Assembly: GCA_928722015.1 (NCBI GenBank)
Contig: CAKMWI010000008.1
Coordinates: 124,001 to 188,000 of the forward strand
DNA: 64,000 nucleotides
Direction: 5' to 3'
From: Candidatus Gastranaerophilales bacterium
GTDB lineage: Bacteria > Cyanobacteriota > Vampirovibrionia > Gastranaerophilales > Gastranaerophilaceae
Below, one piece after another: positions 40,987 to 50,020 of the stretch (position 1 is the stretch's first letter; each line of letters begins with the position of its first letter). Both the position numbers and the translations under genes were made by a program. Below the pieces are notes generated by a model that was not told where the DNA came from, did no database searches, and saw only the letters and a program-made list of their open reading frames with translations.

Positions 40987-41916
40987 ATGGCTAATTTAAA
41001 AGATATAAAAAACAGAATATTAAGTGTAGAGAGCACTAAAAAAATCACGCGAGCCATGAAAATGGTTGCAGCCGCAAAGGTTAAAAGAGCTGAGAATCTT
41101 GTTAAGACATCGCGACCTTATACAAAAGAATTGGTTGCAATGTTTCAAAAGTTACTTAATTCTGTTAATGAGTTTAGTTCAGAAACTTTAAAAATTAAAT
41201 TAGCAATTGATGATTACCCAAGATTACTGGCTAAACGTGATGTAAAAACTGTTGGTATGTTGGTAATGACATCAAATAAAGGGTTGGCTGGTGCATATAA
41301 TGCTAATGTAGTACGAGAAACTTTAAAGAGAATCTCCGCATATAAGGAGCAGGGAATTTCAGTTCAGTTATTTGTGGCTGGTCAAAAAGGAATTTCTGCG
41401 CTCAGAAAAAAATGTCAACAACTGGATTGTCCTATTGTGAAAAAATACTATTCTTCTATGGATAATCCTTCTCCTATGGAGGCCCGTGAAATTGCGGAAG
41501 ATATGGCAGAATTTTATGTTGAAGAAAAAATTGATAAAATTGAGATTGTTACTACTCGATTTAAAAATATGATGAGTTATTTTGTTGAAGATTGGCAGGT
41601 TTTACCTGTTGATGGTGTTATTGATCCGCATGATAGAATTTCAGATTCTGTTCTGGAGCCATTGATGGATTTTGTTCCTGACAGGCATCATATTTTACAA
41701 AAGATAGTTCCTATGTATATGACAAATATTTTTTATCAAGCTTTATTGGAAGCTCAAGCTAGTGAATTGGCTTCTCGTATGACTGCTATGTCTGCAGCTA
41801 CAACAAATGCAGATAAAATGATACATGATTTGTCTATTGAGTATAATAAAACTCGGCAGGCTGCTATTACACAAGAAATTATTGAGGTTGTCTCTGGGGC
41901 AGGAGCACAAGGGTAG
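40987..41916 (+). CDS. atpG: ATP synthase F1 subunit gamma
   Basis: A 309-residue central-stalk subunit. It begins LKDIKNRILSVESTKKITRAMKMVAAAK and ends with SRMTAMSAATTNADKMIHDLSIEYNKTRQAAITQEIIEVVSGA, both hallmarks. It is longer than E. coli gamma (287), but I could not place the regulatory cysteine insert known from plants. The operon ends here without atpD or atpC, as in Cyanobacteria. A hairpin follows. Confidence 0.97.
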   Translation: MANLKDIKNRILSVESTKKITRAMKMVAAAKVKRAENLVKTSRPYTKELVAMFQKLLNSVNEFSSETLKIKLAIDDYPRLLAKRDVKTVGMLVMTSNKGLAGAYNANVVRETLKRISAYKEQGISVQLFVAGQKGISALRKKCQQLDCPIVKKYYSSMDNPSPMEAREIAEDMAEFYVEEKIDKIEIVTTRFKNMMSYFVEDWQVLPVDGVIDPHDRISDSVLEPLMDFVPDRHHILQKIVPMYMTNIFYQALLEAQASELASRMTAMSAATTNADKMIHDLSIEYNKTRQAAITQEIIEVVSGAGAQG

Positions 41917-41951
41917 GAGTATTTATCATTGTTGGGTGTTGTTTATCGATA

Positions 41952-41982
41952 GAATATTTGATATTTTAGTTATCAAATATTC
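41952..41982. terminator. Hairpin between convergent atpG and the 41966 gene
   Basis: GAATATTTGATA and TATCAAATATTC pair across a 7-nt loop. There is no strong T run, and it overlaps the last codons of the minus-strand gene. Confidence 0.45.
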
Positions 41983-43687
41983 CGCCTGTAATATGTTTTT
42001 GGTTATTATTTAAGAATGCAATATTTTCCGGTGTAAGCATATTATCAGCTTTTGATGTCATTGCAGGTTGAGACGTTTTTATTTCTTGAGAGGCTGTATT
42101 TCCGGTAGTTATTTTTTTCGCAGTTTTTTTACCTTCTATTTTATTGTAAATGTATATATTCAATCTTGGTATTCCAAATCCTAATGCTAATGCAGAGTAT
42201 GCATAACCTGCCAATTGAGCAATAGACAAAATTCTTAATTGCTTTTTGACAGCGCTATTTTTAGGAAGAGCGTTGACCATTTCTTTATAATTTAGCGCTT
42301 TACCATCTTTAAATACCTTTTCACCCAAAGCAGAATGGAGAACTTCGTCTCTTGTTTTCAATGCTGAATTTTTAATCCAGTTCATGATGCCTTTACCATC
42401 TCTTTTTATTAATGTTTTATCCAGGCTTTGAGCTACAAGTTTTTGTACAAAGTTACCTAAAATAAGCCAACTGGCAAAACCAAGAGTATCTTTTATTGCA
42501 GATTCTCTTAATTCGGTATCATTTCTTGCTGATAAAAATCTTGACATTATGGTAACACCATATATAAATTTAAATTGTTTAATTGTAGGCGTAAACCCTT
42601 TAAATTGGAGATTTTTAATTAATTCTTTAGGTTTTCCTATTGTAGCAAGCACTCCAGTTCCAAACAAAGCTGCTACAATTCCTTTTCTAATTTTAAATCC
42701 TGTTGAATCATTTTCTCCACCGCCACCGACAAATCCACTTTTGCCGGTTTTCTTTTTAGTAAGGTACATATTCAATGGTTGAGCCGATATTCCGACTAGA
42801 GAAGCCATTCCTATACCTAAGAGTGAACGTTTTAGATTCATTGATTTTAAAGCTTTTATGAACGCATTTTGAGTAAAATCTGTAGAATTCATAAAGGCTT
42901 CTTTAACTTTATCTTTAGTAAATACTTTTCCTAATTTATATGTGTTTTCAATTATGTAATCTGCGGTGTACCTTGAAGTATGAGTTTTTTCTCCATCTTT
43001 AGCTATAATTCTGAAGTTATTTTCTGCACCTGTTGATGAAAGGATAATATTTTTTACATTGTTAAATTCAATTTTATCCATTTTCTTTGAATCAGATTTA
43101 ATTTCTTTTTCAAGAATATTAACAGCTTTTTCTATATCAGCATCTTTTAATTTTACCCATTGTCCATCTTTATCAGGGCTAAGAGTTTCATATTGGCTGA
43201 AAGTTTCTTTAAGGTAGTCTTTTAAAGGAGTTTGAGAGCTTGATTTCAGTTTCTCATTCCAAATTTTTCCTTGCATTTCAAGCGTTTCAGCGTCAGTAAA
43301 TATCGAATTCGCTTTAATATCATTTTGTCCAAGCTGATACATCCTATTGATTCCAGATGCTAGAGCAAGTCCTGCTAGTGTTCCATAGGCACCTACAAGT
43401 GAATGATTTGCTGTTCCCATACCTTCACGGCGTGCTGTTTCGATACCGGCATCTTTGCCTCTTGTAAAGTCTGTCAATGTTCGTGGAAGTACCATACAGA
43501 AAAAGTCTACAGCAATGGCTCCCCAGGCTTGATTTGTATCTAAAAATCTTAGAGCAGCATCACCAACTCCTGTAAAACTAGGATTTGTAATTGTATTATT
43601 TTTTTTATTGTTTATTGTGAATCCTTTGTTATTTTTAGGCTGGAGTTGTTTAATATTTAATTGTCTAAAATTTTCTTCTACTTTCAT
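41966..43687 (-). CDS. Lineage-specific protein, paralog of its neighbour (SFTG motif)
   Basis: A 573-residue protein of unknown function, paralogous by eye to the 572-residue product at 43712. Shared blocks are SFTG (37-40) with ALRFL, MVLPRTLTDF, RREGMG, LGIGMASLVGISAQPLNMYLTKK, IMSRFLSARNDTELRESAIKD and a C-terminal LGFGIP segment. Several hydrophobic stretches (SLVGISAQPLNMYL, LSIAQLAGYAYSALALGFGI) suggest membrane association. There is no signal peptide; the N terminus is polar and Asn/Lys-rich. It is downstream of its paralog, separated by 24 nt, so the two form an operon. No known family recognised. Confidence 0.8.
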   Translation of the reverse strand: MKVEENFRQLNIKQLQPKNNKGFTINNKKNNTITNPSFTGVGDAALRFLDTNQAWGAIAVDFFCMVLPRTLTDFTRGKDAGIETARREGMGTANHSLVGAYGTLAGLALASGINRMYQLGQNDIKANSIFTDAETLEMQGKIWNEKLKSSSQTPLKDYLKETFSQYETLSPDKDGQWVKLKDADIEKAVNILEKEIKSDSKKMDKIEFNNVKNIILSSTGAENNFRIIAKDGEKTHTSRYTADYIIENTYKLGKVFTKDKVKEAFMNSTDFTQNAFIKALKSMNLKRSLLGIGMASLVGISAQPLNMYLTKKKTGKSGFVGGGGENDSTGFKIRKGIVAALFGTGVLATIGKPKELIKNLQFKGFTPTIKQFKFIYGVTIMSRFLSARNDTELRESAIKDTLGFASWLILGNFVQKLVAQSLDKTLIKRDGKGIMNWIKNSALKTRDEVLHSALGEKVFKDGKALNYKEMVNALPKNSAVKKQLRILSIAQLAGYAYSALALGFGIPRLNIYIYNKIEGKKTAKKITTGNTASQEIKTSQPAMTSKADNMLTPENIAFLNNNQKHITGGIFDN

Positions 43688-43711
43688 TTTATATTTCGCC
43701 TTTGTATTTTA

Positions 43712-45430
43712 TTATATACTATCCAAAAAAGATTTAAAAGCCGGGGATTGAGTTTTTATAAGGTTTTGTGTAAATGCTGTTGTGCCTTGTTGCTTAGTTG
43801 TATTATTACCATTGATTGCTTGAGCTTTTTCTTGTTCTATTTGTTTTTTCTTAACTTGTGTTCTGGTATAAATCGGTATAAATACACCAAGAGATATAAG
43901 TGAAAATGCTAAATTACCAAATTGACATAGTGCTCTTAGGTTTTTAGCTTTAGTTCGGAGTGCTTCGTTTGCGATAGAACCAAGTTCATCTGTAGATTTC
44001 ATTTTTGTATGTTTTGCCCAGTTCCAGAATTTCTGTAATATATTATCTCCTTCTTTTGTATATAATTTGTTGGTTAATTTAATTCCGTCTTTGTTATGAT
44101 TTTCAAGATAAGTTGCAATTCCTTTTGCTGCATAATCGCCTAAGAAATAAAAACTTGAGAATGTTGCAATATCTCTAATAGTACTTTCTTGTAATTCATT
44201 GGAATCTTCTGCAGCGGCTAGTCTGCTTGAAAATGTAGCTGCTGAAATTATTCGGGCTTGGTCCATTGTTGGAAATATATTTTTGAATTGGAACATTTTT
44301 AGACTTGGTCTATCCATAAGCATTGATAGGCCTGCAACTCCCCACATTAAAGGCACAGCAAAGAATTTTTGAGCAGTTAATTTTTTCTTTTCTTCTGGTG
44401 TTAATATTCTTTCTTGGTCGTCATTATATATTGGGGCGCCTTTTTTACCTGATAGTTTATGTGTAATCCATCTATTAATAGGTTGTGCTGCAATAGCTAA
44501 AGGAATAATTATTCCAAGTCCTGCTAAACTTTTTGCATTTACAAGTTTTTTAGCTTTTGCAAAATAAGGTTTTAAGTTTTCAGTATCTTGAACTATTGAT
44601 GTGTTATTTTTAATTAGCCCTTCTTTTACAGCGCCATGTAATATTTCACCGGCACTATCACATAAGTGAGAAAGGTTGCTGGAGAAAAATTTGTTATCTC
44701 CTTTGAATCTTATATTTTCTGAGATACCACTTTTTTCAACCATATATTTATAGATATCTGAAGTGTATCCGGATTTTGGATTTTCACTCATTATATCTTT
44801 TGTCATTTTTCTTAGAATATTTTCGTATTCATTATCTTCTGAAAATATTTCTTTGAATTGTTTCAAATCTTTAGGATTTTTTATATCTCCATCTACACCT
44901 TCGATGCTGTCAAACATTGTTTTTAATGTGGTGTAAATTTTTTCTTCTTGAGTTTTGCCCTTTGCTTTAGTAAAGTATGTTTGTACTTGACTAATTGTAT
45001 CTCCATTAGCCCAGCTTTTGGTTAAGTTTGATTTATTAAAAATTCCCATAACTGGTTTATTTAGCAGTTTTGCAACTCCATATACAATGTAGCTGGGGAT
45101 AATGCAATTAATTAGTAATCCTGAACCTTCTCGTCTTAGTGCCTCAAAACCTCCAAGAAAATTTAATTTTCTTTCTTTTGTATCATTGCCATTTTCATCT
45201 TTTTTCTTTGAGCCAATAAAAGTTTCAAAAAATGTTCTAGGTAAAATTGCAGTAGATAAGTCCAAAACTGCGACATTAATCATAGGTTTTTCTTCGCATT
45301 TTTGGATACCTTTTAACGCCCAATTCCCTAAGCCAGTAAAACTGGTTTGCCCTTTTTGTTTCATACTGACATATTTATTTTGGGGTTGTTGTTTTCTATT
45401 TACACTACCTAATTCAACTTTATTAATCAT
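43712..45430 (-). CDS. Lineage-specific protein, tandem paralog (SFTG motif)
   Basis: A 572-residue protein. A polar leader is followed by TSFTGLGNWALKGIQ (29-43), then TAILPRTFFETF, RREGSG, LGIIIPLAIAAQPINRWITHKLSGKKG, TFSSRLAAAEDSNELQESTIRD and LCQFGNLAFSLISLGVFIP, each matching a block of the downstream paralog. Hydrophobic helices around the AQPIN block and near the C terminus suggest a membrane or membrane-bound protein. No catalytic motif was seen. GGAG is present before the start region (AAGGAGCATT). It is the first gene of a two-gene operon with an AT-rich 440-nt region upstream. Confidence 0.82.
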   Translation of the reverse strand: MINKVELGSVNRKQQPQNKYVSMKQKGQTSFTGLGNWALKGIQKCEEKPMINVAVLDLSTAILPRTFFETFIGSKKKDENGNDTKERKLNFLGGFEALRREGSGLLINCIIPSYIVYGVAKLLNKPVMGIFNKSNLTKSWANGDTISQVQTYFTKAKGKTQEEKIYTTLKTMFDSIEGVDGDIKNPKDLKQFKEIFSEDNEYENILRKMTKDIMSENPKSGYTSDIYKYMVEKSGISENIRFKGDNKFFSSNLSHLCDSAGEILHGAVKEGLIKNNTSIVQDTENLKPYFAKAKKLVNAKSLAGLGIIIPLAIAAQPINRWITHKLSGKKGAPIYNDDQERILTPEEKKKLTAQKFFAVPLMWGVAGLSMLMDRPSLKMFQFKNIFPTMDQARIISAATFSSRLAAAEDSNELQESTIRDIATFSSFYFLGDYAAKGIATYLENHNKDGIKLTNKLYTKEGDNILQKFWNWAKHTKMKSTDELGSIANEALRTKAKNLRALCQFGNLAFSLISLGVFIPIYTRTQVKKKQIEQEKAQAINGNNTTKQQGTTAFTQNLIKTQSPAFKSFLDSI

Positions 45431-45871
45431 AATATTCTAAATGTTTTTGCCGAATGCTCCTTAATTATAACCAAGACACAATTTATTGAAAAGTCCTCAA
45501 GAAAAAAAATTGCCTCTAAACTTTGGAATGTAAAATTAATGTAAAGATGAATTTTTGCATAAATTTATAATAATATGATATTTTTAAACATTTTTACTTT
45601 AAAAATGTTCAAAGTACACTATTTTTTGTGTGAAAATTTTATATTTTTTCGATTTTTGATAATAAAAATTTTTGTAAAATTTTGTTAAGTTATTGATATT
45701 TATTTGAATTTTCATTCATAATCAATATCGTACAGTGTATTTTTTTTATTATTCATGACATCATTGTTATGATATTTTCTTAGAAAAATACATATTTTAT
45801 TGTATATATTTTTAAATACTTTATTTATATATTATTGTATTGTAGACAGGTAGTAGAAGAAAATTTGAGAA
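45431..45871. other. AT-rich intergenic region between divergent genes
   Basis: There is no credible coding frame in 440 nt. It is very AT-rich and must hold the divergent promoters of the tandem paralogs and the LCP gene. The only clear structure is an inverted repeat at 45587-45609, AACATTTTT-ACTTT-AAAAATGTT. AAATACTTTATTTATATATT at 45814-45833 resembles the second box of the bipartite promoter element, but no GCAATT is found at the right distance. Confidence 0.5.
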
Positions 45872-47254
45872 ATGAATAGTATGAAAGATAAAAACAGGCG
45901 TATATCAAACTCTAGAAGTGGAAGGAAAGGAAGGAGATATTCCAGCGGTTCTGCTGATAATCCTTTTGAAAATTATCCTGTAAAAAAAAATAATTCGCAG
46001 TCTTCGTTTCGTAAAGTATTGACGGTAATGATTATTGTATTTTTTACAGCTATATTGGCTATTTTGTTATTTGCAAATTGTCAAGACTATATTGATAAAA
46101 AATTAGGTGAAAATTCATTTGTATCTAAATTTTTAAATAAATTATCATTAAGTAATAGTTCAAAAGATAAGCCTGAATTTAATCTTCCTTTCGGACCTCG
46201 TCGCCAGAATATATTGTTACTTGGCGTTGACTCAAATGGTGCGGATTCTGATTTATGGGTTGGTACTCGTACTGATACAATGATTTTGCTTAACATTGAT
46301 CCAAAAACAAAGACTGTTAATGCAATTTCTATTCCTCGAGATAGTAAAGTTTATTTACCAAATGGTATGGGAATACAAAAGATTAATGCTGCGCATGCCA
46401 TTGGTGGTATTGGTATGACTATAAAAACCGTTGAAGATACATTGGGTGTAAAAATTGACAGATATATAATGTTTCATGATGAAGGTGTAAGGGCTATTGT
46501 TCAGGCTCTTGGCGGAGTTGATATTTATGTGGAAAAAAATATGCACTATAATGATAATGCCGGAAATCTTCATATTAATTTTACGAAAGGAAAACATCAT
46601 TTAACCGAAAAGGATGCTGTTGAATATTTACGTTTCCGTCATGATGCGATGGGTGATATTGGTAGAACACAAAGACAACAGTGGTTCTTAAGAGGTTTGT
46701 TGGCAGATTTGCAAAAACCTGAAACAATTGCTAGAATTCCTAAAATTATTTCAGTTGCTAATAAATATGTAAAAACTGATATGACGCCTTACGAGATGAC
46801 TCAGTATGCTGCGTTGGCCAAACATTTTGATATGGATAATATTGAGGTTGCCATGCTGCCTGGAGCTCCTAATAAACACGGCTATATCAGTTACTGGATA
46901 CTAGACCCTGAAAAAACTCAGGAAGTTATTGATAGGTTAATTTATCGGGAAAATGATGCTGTGCGTAAAGAATCATACACAGCGAGTATTATGAGCTCTG
47001 CAGATAATGCTGATGAGGCAAGAGAATTAAAAAAAGCTTTAGAAGCTAATGGAATAAAGGTTCTTTGTTCAGGAACTTTAAATACCACACATTCTCAGTT
47101 TATTGCGCATTCAAAATATGTTACGATTGATTATTATGCAGATTTAAAAAAGCAGGTTCCTGAAGTTAAATCTAGACAATTTGTTTACGATCCGGTGAAC
47201 TTTATGTGTGCAAACACTGATTTTACTGTGGTTGTTGCAGCAGATAATAAGTAA
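45872..47254 (+). CDS. LytR-CpsA-Psr (LCP) family protein with LytR C-terminal domain
   Basis: A 460-residue membrane-anchored protein. A basic cytoplasmic N terminus and one membrane helix (VLTVMIIVFFTAILAILLFA, about residues 50-70) precede the LCP domain. That domain has NILLLGVDS, RTDTMILLNIDPKTKTVNAISIPRDSKVYLP, KINAAHAIGG and YLRFRHDAMGDIGRTQRQQ, which contain the conserved Arg/Asp residues. A LytR_C-type domain is at the end. LCP enzymes attach glycopolymers to peptidoglycan or proteins. It occurs in Gram-positives and also in Cyanobacteria. A nitroreductase gene follows by 14 nt. Confidence 0.94.
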   Translation: MNSMKDKNRRISNSRSGRKGRRYSSGSADNPFENYPVKKNNSQSSFRKVLTVMIIVFFTAILAILLFANCQDYIDKKLGENSFVSKFLNKLSLSNSSKDKPEFNLPFGPRRQNILLLGVDSNGADSDLWVGTRTDTMILLNIDPKTKTVNAISIPRDSKVYLPNGMGIQKINAAHAIGGIGMTIKTVEDTLGVKIDRYIMFHDEGVRAIVQALGGVDIYVEKNMHYNDNAGNLHINFTKGKHHLTEKDAVEYLRFRHDAMGDIGRTQRQQWFLRGLLADLQKPETIARIPKIISVANKYVKTDMTPYEMTQYAALAKHFDMDNIEVAMLPGAPNKHGYISYWILDPEKTQEVIDRLIYRENDAVRKESYTASIMSSADNADEARELKKALEANGIKVLCSGTLNTTHSQFIAHSKYVTIDYYADLKKQVPEVKSRQFVYDPVNFMCANTDFTVVVAADNK

Positions 47255-47268
47255 GGAGTTTTTCTTCT

Positions 47269-47904
47269 ATGGTTATGAATGCAATTGTTAACAGAAAAAG
47301 TGTACGAAAATATTCTGATAAAAATATAGATGATGATGTTTTGTATAAAATACTTGAAGCAGCTAGACTAGCACCTTCCTGGTGTAATTCACAACCTTGG
47401 AAATTTATAGTTGTAAAATCTCAAAATTTGAAAGATATATTGTCTGAAGCCTCAGGTGGCCAGCTCCATGTTAAGAATGCAAAAGTTGTTATATGCTGTA
47501 TTGCTGATTTGGATGCTTGGAGTAATACCCGTTTTGGGCAAATTTTATCAGAAAAAGGTTTAGATGCTTCTGCTGTTTCTACCTTTTTGGAATCCAAGGT
47601 GTTAAATCCGTCAAATCTTGGCGAATATGAGGTTCTTTTGAGAAGCGTGGAACAACTGACTTATCCTGTTGCCTATATGACCCTGGCTGCACAAGAATTG
47701 GGAGTTGGAGCTTGTGTTGTAGGTGCTATATCAAATGAATTGACTAAACAGAATGCTGAAATGACTATGAAGCTTAAGTCTGTTCTAGGATTAGGTCCTA
47801 AAGATATTCTTGTCGATTTATTAACTCTGGGCTATGCGGAATCTGATATTAAGGCAAATAAATACAGAAAATCATTTGAGAACATTGTATCTTTTATTGA
47901 TTGA
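47269..47904 (+). CDS. Nitroreductase-family protein
   Basis: A 211-residue FMN-binding nitroreductase fold: NRKSVRKYSDKNIDDD, LAPSWCNSQPWKFIVV and LTYPVAYMTLAAQELGVGACVVGAI. AAGGAG precedes the ATG; a second ATG two codons later is possible. It is soluble, unlike the membrane-anchored member at 13038. Natural substrate unknown. It follows the LCP gene closely and may be cotranscribed. Confidence 0.9.
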   Translation: MVMNAIVNRKSVRKYSDKNIDDDVLYKILEAARLAPSWCNSQPWKFIVVKSQNLKDILSEASGGQLHVKNAKVVICCIADLDAWSNTRFGQILSEKGLDASAVSTFLESKVLNPSNLGEYEVLLRSVEQLTYPVAYMTLAAQELGVGACVVGAISNELTKQNAEMTMKLKSVLGLGPKDILVDLLTLGYAESDIKANKYRKSFENIVSFID

Positions 47905-47970
47905 TATATTTTATTTGTAATACCTTGAAAAATATGCTATATTTAGATGATAAATGAAAGAGAGGTTTTT

Positions 47971-48561
47971 ATGATTGAAACGTTATTTGCAGGTAGTTTT
48001 GTTATAATTATTGCAGCTGTTGTTGTCCTTGCTGTTTTATATAATATATATGTACAACTTATTATGAAAAAAAATAAGGTGAAAGAGGCAATGTCAGGAA
48101 TTGATGTTCAACTGAAGAAACGTTATGATTTAATTCCTAATATTTTGACTATTGCAAATAAATTTATGGAGCATGAAAGAGGATTAATAGAGGAAATTAC
48201 TAAATTAAGGACTCAGGCCGCAGGCTTACGTTCTGATGCGAATACTATTGCAGAAAAAATGAATTTGGATAATCAGATAGTTTCAAAAATGGGACAATTG
48301 ATGGTTAATGTTGAAAACTATCCTCAATTGAAATCAGATCAAACTATGGTCCAAGCTATGCAAACTTACTCTGAGGTTGAGGAGCATATAGCTGCAGCCA
48401 GAAGATTTTATAATAGTGCTGTAAATGAACTTAATAATTCTGTAGAAATTTTTCCTAGTTCTATATTTGCAGCAATGCTTGGGATTTCTACTTATCCGTT
48501 TTTCGAGGCAGATGAAGTTGCTCGAAAATCTGTTAACGCTTCAGATTATTTCAATAAATAA
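47971..48561 (+). CDS. lemA: LemA family protein
   Basis: The ATG at 47971 (GAGAGG upstream) gives 196 residues; an ATG at 47947 would add eight residues without support. One N-terminal membrane helix (AGSFVIIIAAVVVLAVLYNIYV) is followed by the LemA helical domain with KNKVKEAMSGIDVQLKKRYDLIPNILTIANKFMEHE and VEEHIAAARRFYNSAVNELNNSVEIFPS. Family function is poorly understood, and membrane stress links have been proposed. It is unusual in ending SDYFNK without the HtpX partner often found nearby. Confidence 0.94.
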   Translation: MIETLFAGSFVIIIAAVVVLAVLYNIYVQLIMKKNKVKEAMSGIDVQLKKRYDLIPNILTIANKFMEHERGLIEEITKLRTQAAGLRSDANTIAEKMNLDNQIVSKMGQLMVNVENYPQLKSDQTMVQAMQTYSEVEEHIAAARRFYNSAVNELNNSVEIFPSSIFAAMLGISTYPFFEADEVARKSVNASDYFNK

Positions 48562-48570
48562 TTATTAAAT

Positions 48571-48597
48571 AAAGCTGAATTTTTATAATTCTGCTTT
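48571..48597 (+). terminator. Weak hairpin after lemA
   Basis: AAAGCTGAATT and AATTCTGCTTT pair with a single T-T mismatch, directly before the tRNA-Arg. Confidence 0.45.
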
Positions 48598-48600
48598 TAT

Positions 48601-48674
48601 GTGTCCGTAGCTCAGTTGAATAGAGCGTGAGTCTCCGAAGCTCAAGGTCGGGGGTTTGATTCCCCCCGGGCACG
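48601..48674 (+). tRNA. tRNA-Arg(CCG), CCA not encoded
   Basis: Acceptor GTGTCCG pairs with CGGGCAC, discriminator G. Anticodon stem TGAGT/GCTCA encloses CTCCGAA, anticodon CCG. The T arm GGGGG TTTGATT CCCCC is strong. Only one base separates it from the stop codon of the convergent CHAP gene. Confidence 0.95.
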
Positions 48675-48675
48675 T

Positions 48676-49359
48676 TTATGCTAATTGAACAAATCCGCTT
48701 ATTGTATTATTGTTTGCAGCATAGCATCTTTCTGCTACTTTATCAGATGTATTTCCTTCAATAGTTGTAATAGAGCCATCTGCTCCTACATTTTTAACTA
48801 TACCGGTATGAGATTTTCCGTTTTCTTTAAATATTATTAAATCTCCTGGTTTTACATTTTGTTTAATTTTTTCACTTTTATTTGCTGCATTTGCAGTGTC
48901 AAGGTAGCATCCGTTTTGTTTTCCCCATTGTCTAAGGCCTTCAACAGATGCAGAGCCAAACCCTGATGGCAAGGTTTTACCGCTTTTTCTGCAGGCTTCT
49001 TTTACTACATAACTTGTAAAATCCGCACACCAAGCTTCATTCCTGCCATTTGTGAATAATTTATATGAATTATCCCGCTCATTAAAACCAATATATTTTT
49101 TTGCGGTTGAAACTATATTTTCTCCGAAACCTCCGTTGAGTCTGGTTGATTTACTGCTATTATTTAGAGTTAGTGTCGGATTGCTGAATAGCGGAAATTT
49201 GAAATTAAATGTCGGCATTGGCATAATTGTATGGTATCTAAATGTAGAACTTGATATGCCTTTACTCATAGGATTCCACATAAAAGGGTTTCCAACTGCA
49301 GCTGTCGGATTGAATCTAAATATTGGTAATGTTGTAGGCAAAATCCACTTTATAGTCAT
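48676..49359 (-). CDS. CHAP-domain cysteine peptidase/amidase, second paralog
   Basis: A 227-residue protein. The CHAP domain occupies residues 78-227 with Cys111 (WCADF), His184 (SHTGIV) and Glu201/Asn203 (IEGN). It is a clear paralog of the protein at 7929, sharing AK.YIG(Y/F)NE, VEGL(K/R)QWG, (V/I)KPGD(L/I)(I/L)I and the final SGFVQL. The N-terminal 77 residues are unrelated in detail, rich in Phe/Pro/Asn, and lack a signal peptide. AAAGGGG precedes the ATG. The same bipartite promoter-like element lies upstream. It is probably a peptidoglycan hydrolase; the export route is unclear. Confidence 0.88.
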   Translation of the reverse strand: MTIKWILPTTLPIFRFNPTAAVGNPFMWNPMSKGISSSTFRYHTIMPMPTFNFKFPLFSNPTLTLNNSSKSTRLNGGFGENIVSTAKKYIGFNERDNSYKLFTNGRNEAWCADFTSYVVKEACRKSGKTLPSGFGSASVEGLRQWGKQNGCYLDTANAANKSEKIKQNVKPGDLIIFKENGKSHTGIVKNVGADGSITTIEGNTSDKVAERCYAANNNTISGFVQLA

Positions 49360-49380
49360 ATAATCCCCTTTATATCCCTT

Positions 49381-49414
49381 ATATATATAAAAGGAATTCT
49401 TCCTTTATAATTGC
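49381..49414 (-). promoter_or_regulatory. Bipartite promoter-like element, copy 5
   Basis: On the minus strand, GCAATT (49414-49409), 16 nt, TTTTATATATAT (49392-49381), then AAGGG. Identical spacing to the other four copies. The ATG of the second CHAP gene is 21 nt downstream. Confidence 0.62.
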
Positions 49415-49441
49415 CATATTTTTTAGAAATATTACAAAAGT

Positions 49442-49732
49442 TTAAATTTTATCTGTTTTAGAGGTTTTATTCTTTTTTAAAATTTTTACTACTTCAAAAA
49501 TAAGACAGGATAGCCCTGTAATAGAAAATAAAGATAGAATTATAATTCCAATAATATTATCTATATCAATATAATTGTATAGTTTCCATTGTCCAAATGT
49601 GAAAGAAATCAACGGACTTGAAATTATTATTCCGAATATTAAAAGAATTATTCCGGGAATTGTTAATCCAACTTCTTTTTTTAGAAATTTTAACTGTTGA
49701 GTTTTGTCTGTAATATTATTTGTATTATCCAT
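49442..49732 (-). CDS. Small two-helix membrane protein
   Basis: A 96-residue protein with two membrane helices (LTIPGIILLIFGIIISSPLI and IIGIIILSLFSITGLSCLIF) between polar, Lys/Thr-rich ends. No family recognised. It lies between the second CHAP gene and tRNA-Arg(CCT), on the same strand as both. A link with the CHAP protein is possible but unsupported. Confidence 0.65.
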   Translation of the reverse strand: MDNTNNITDKTQQLKFLKKEVGLTIPGIILLIFGIIISSPLISFTFGQWKLYNYIDIDNIIGIIILSLFSITGLSCLIFEVVKILKKNKTSKTDKI

Positions 49733-49756
49733 AGAGACCGCCCGTTTTTATAAAAT

Positions 49757-49832
49757 TGGCCCCGGCGCGAGTCGAACGCGCGCAAGACGCGGTTTAGGAA
49801 ACCGCCGCTCTATCCTACTGAGCTACGAGGCC
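49757..49832 (-). tRNA. tRNA-Arg(CCT), CCA not encoded
   Basis: Read on the minus strand, acceptor GGCCTCG pairs with CGGGGCC, discriminator A. The D arm has TAGCTCAGTAGGATAGAGC. Anticodon stem GCGGT/ACCGC encloses TTCCTAA, anticodon CCT. The T arm has GTTCGACTC. Length 76 nt. Confidence 0.95.
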
Positions 49833-50020
49833 TTATAGATTTAATATATCATGAATTGTTTCATGTAGCAAATGTATTTTACTTATAATCAAGTTTTTTC
49901 GGTTAATTTAAATATAACAATTTTTATATTATTTTTTATGTTTGAAGTATAATAAATTATGTAAATGGAAGTGTATAACTAAAGGCGCAAGAGATGCGCA
50001 GAAAGAAAAGGTATTTTATT

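Noticed and set aside
45797..45830. Sixth copy of the bipartite promoter element before the LCP gene
   Set aside because: ACTTTATTTATAT resembles the second box, but GCAATT is absent at the required distance.
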